A stretch of 64,000 nt of DNA, taken from the NCBI RefSeq assembly GCF_012926525.1, contig NZ_JABBNI010000019.1, forward strand, positions 1 to 64,000, written 5' to 3'. Of this stretch, positions 62,845-64,000 are shown one piece after another. The stretch comes from Clostridium muellerianum. GTDB taxonomy: Bacteria; Bacillota; Clostridia; Clostridiales; Clostridiaceae. The number at the start of each line of letters is the position of its first letter. Position 1 is the first letter of the stretch. The notes beneath the pieces are model-generated. The model did no database searches and had not been told where the DNA came from. It saw only the letters and a list, made by a program, of their open reading frames with translations. Both the position numbers and the translations under genes were made by a program.

Positions 62845-64000
62845 TTAATTTAAATATTCTGACATACTCATATAATCTACTTCTTCATCATTTTTCTTAA
62901 TATTCACAGCTGTCAAAAATACTTTTGCAGTATCTATACATGTAAACACTGGTACTTTGTATTCTGCAGCCTTACGTCTTAGTTTAAATCCTTCACTTTC
63001 AGGATTGTTACCTCTAGTTGGAGTATTTATAAGCATATTTATTTTTCCTTCTACTATTAGTTCTGAAACTTGATCCATATTTATTACTTCACAGTCTATC
63101 CCATTCTCCTTTAAATACTCCCCCGTTCCTTCTGAAGCATAAAAATCAAATCCTAAATTTAAGTAATCCTTTATTATTTCTATTCCTTCTTTTTTATCCA
63201 CGTCTTTTAGTGATACATACGCACTTCCTTCTGTAACTATATTCACACCAGATGCACTAAATCCCTTATATATAGCTTTACTTAAAGTATTGTCTACTCC
63301 AAGTACTTCTCCTGTAGATTTCATTTCTGGTCCTAAATACATATCTGCATCAGCTAACTTTTCTCCTGAAAAAACAGGTACTTTTACAGCAAATAAATCT
63401 TTGTTCTTTAAAAGACCTGTACCATAATTAAGCTCACTTAATTTTTTCCCTAGCATAACTTCTACAGCTATTTTAACCATTGGAACTCCTGTAACTTTGC
63501 TAAGTATAGGTACTGTTCTTGATGCTCTAGGATTAACTTCTATTACATATACATTGTTTCCATCAAATACATATTGTATATTGACAAGCCCTATTATGTT
63601 CATATTCTTCGCTATTTTTTTTGTATATTCAATTAATGTATTTATTGTTGCTTCTTTTAAAGTGATATAAGGATATACTGTTATACTATCTCCTGAATGT
63701 ACTCCTGTTCTTTCAACATGCTCCATTATTCCTGGCATTAATATATTCTCGCCATCACATATAGCATCAACTTCTATTTCTGTTCCTTTAACATATCTAT
63801 CTATAAGAATGGTATGATCTGTTGAAAGCTGAACTGCCTCATTCATATATTTTGTAAGTCCTTTTTTGTCATATACAACTTCCATAGCACGTCCTCCAAT
63901 TACATATGAAGGTCTAACTACTACTGGATATTGAAGCTCCTCTACTACCTTATAAGCTTCCTCTATATTTGTAACTGCTGCTCCCGTTGGTGATGGAATA
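62845..64000 (-). CDS. carB: Carbamoyl-phosphate synthase large subunit, partial (N-terminal part outside window)
   Basis: The last about 385 residues of CarB, which makes carbamoyl phosphate from glutamine-derived ammonia, bicarbonate and ATP for pyrimidine and arginine synthesis. The frame is open to the window edge, reading IPSPTGAAV then VVVRPSYVIGGRAMEVVYD, so the ATG at 63885 is internal. Visible are the second ATP-grasp domain (EVNPRASRTVPILSKVTGVP) and the C-terminal methylglyoxal-synthase-like allosteric domain (about the last 140 residues, DFYASEGTGEYLKENGID, then INTPTRGNNPESEGFKLRRKA). The C-terminus is at 62845 with a terminator behind it. Confidence 0.97.
   Translation of the reverse strand, partial: IPSPTGAAVTNIEEAYKVVEELQYPVVVRPSYVIGGRAMEVVYDKKGLTKYMNEAVQLSTDHTILIDRYVKGTEIEVDAICDGENILMPGIMEHVERTGVHSGDSITVYPYITLKEATINTLIEYTKKIAKNMNIIGLVNIQYVFDGNNVYVIEVNPRASRTVPILSKVTGVPMVKIAVEVMLGKKLSELNYGTGLLKNKDLFAVKVPVFSGEKLADADMYLGPEMKSTGEVLGVDNTLSKAIYKGFSASGVNIVTEGSAYVSLKDVDKKEGIEIIKDYLNLGFDFYASEGTGEYLKENGIDCEVINMDQVSELIVEGKINMLINTPTRGNNPESEGFKLRRKAAEYKVPVFTCIDTAKVFLTAVNIKKNDEEVDYMSMSEYLN

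Noticed and set aside
1-64000. CRISPR arrays, tRNA or rRNA genes, prophage or transposase genes
   Set aside because: I found no regularly spaced direct repeats, no cloverleaf-like sequences and no proteins of those classes by reading the window.

Overview
The window reads as chromosome of a low-GC, spore-forming, glutamate-fermenting Clostridium. Three things point there: an adenosylcobalamin-dependent glutamate (methylaspartate) mutase pair at the left edge, which closely resembles the C. tetanomorphum/C. cochlearium enzymes as I remember them; sporulation-type genes (PdaB-like deacetylase, LonB); and strong AGGAGG-type ribosome binding sites with AT-rich spacers. I see no rRNA, tRNA, CRISPR array, prophage or intact insertion sequence. 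Species assignment is inference.

Layout. 1-1.9 kb: glmE (cut by the window edge) and glmS behind one promoter. 2.3-6.4 kb: a short inverted-repeat element, an aminotransferase, a structured repeat and a two-gene flavin/iron-sulfur oxidoreductase module of unknown substrate. 6.5-12.5 kb: dapH, an SSB-like protein, a PdaB-like deacetylase, a DUF4364 protein, a beta-propeller, a TSCPD protein and folC. 12.9-16.4 kb: a valine T-box leader controlling an acetyltransferase plus valS. 16.4-19.5 kb: glcT, an antiterminator target and a glucose/GlcNAc-type PTS gene. 19.7-33.9 kb: an orphan ABC binding lipoprotein, cell-envelope enzymes, recX, an M16 peptidase, a DEAD-box helicase, a chemoreceptor and YitT. 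34.2-38 kb: a TetR-controlled HlyD/ABC drug-efflux operon. 38-41.6 kb: greA, then a KimA-type potassium importer divergent from a CDF metal exporter. 42.1-44.1 kb: cobU-cobS-cobC, the late cobalamin steps. 44.2-52.3 kb: an amino acid permease, a DUF2334 protein, a PerR/Fur regulator, lipoproteins, a candidate C-rich small RNA, a WYL regulator and a CPBP protease. 52.3-60.8 kb: the conserved protein-quality block tig-clpP-clpX-lonB-lonA-engB. 60.9-64 kb: a TIM-barrel isomerase, an unknown membrane-anchored protein and the C-terminal part of carB.

How it fits together. Glutamate mutase needs adenosylcobalamin, and the cob genes lie about 41 kb away. Regulation is easy to read in places: a T-box (valine), a GlcT antiterminator target, a TetR operator, a PerR-like palindrome over the promoter of its own gene, and twin palindromes between the potassium importer and the metal exporter.

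Most notable: lonA carries a one-base insertion just before its catalytic lysine; two diverged copies of an unrecognised structured element share a covarying stem; a roughly 160-bp inverted-repeat element has a remnant that supplies the folC stop codon; RecX has a duplicated C-terminal repeat; and a C-rich hairpin RNA may exist near 50.2 kb. I found no clearly new multi-gene defence or mobile system. The oxidoreductase pair and the structured elements are the best candidates for undescribed biology.
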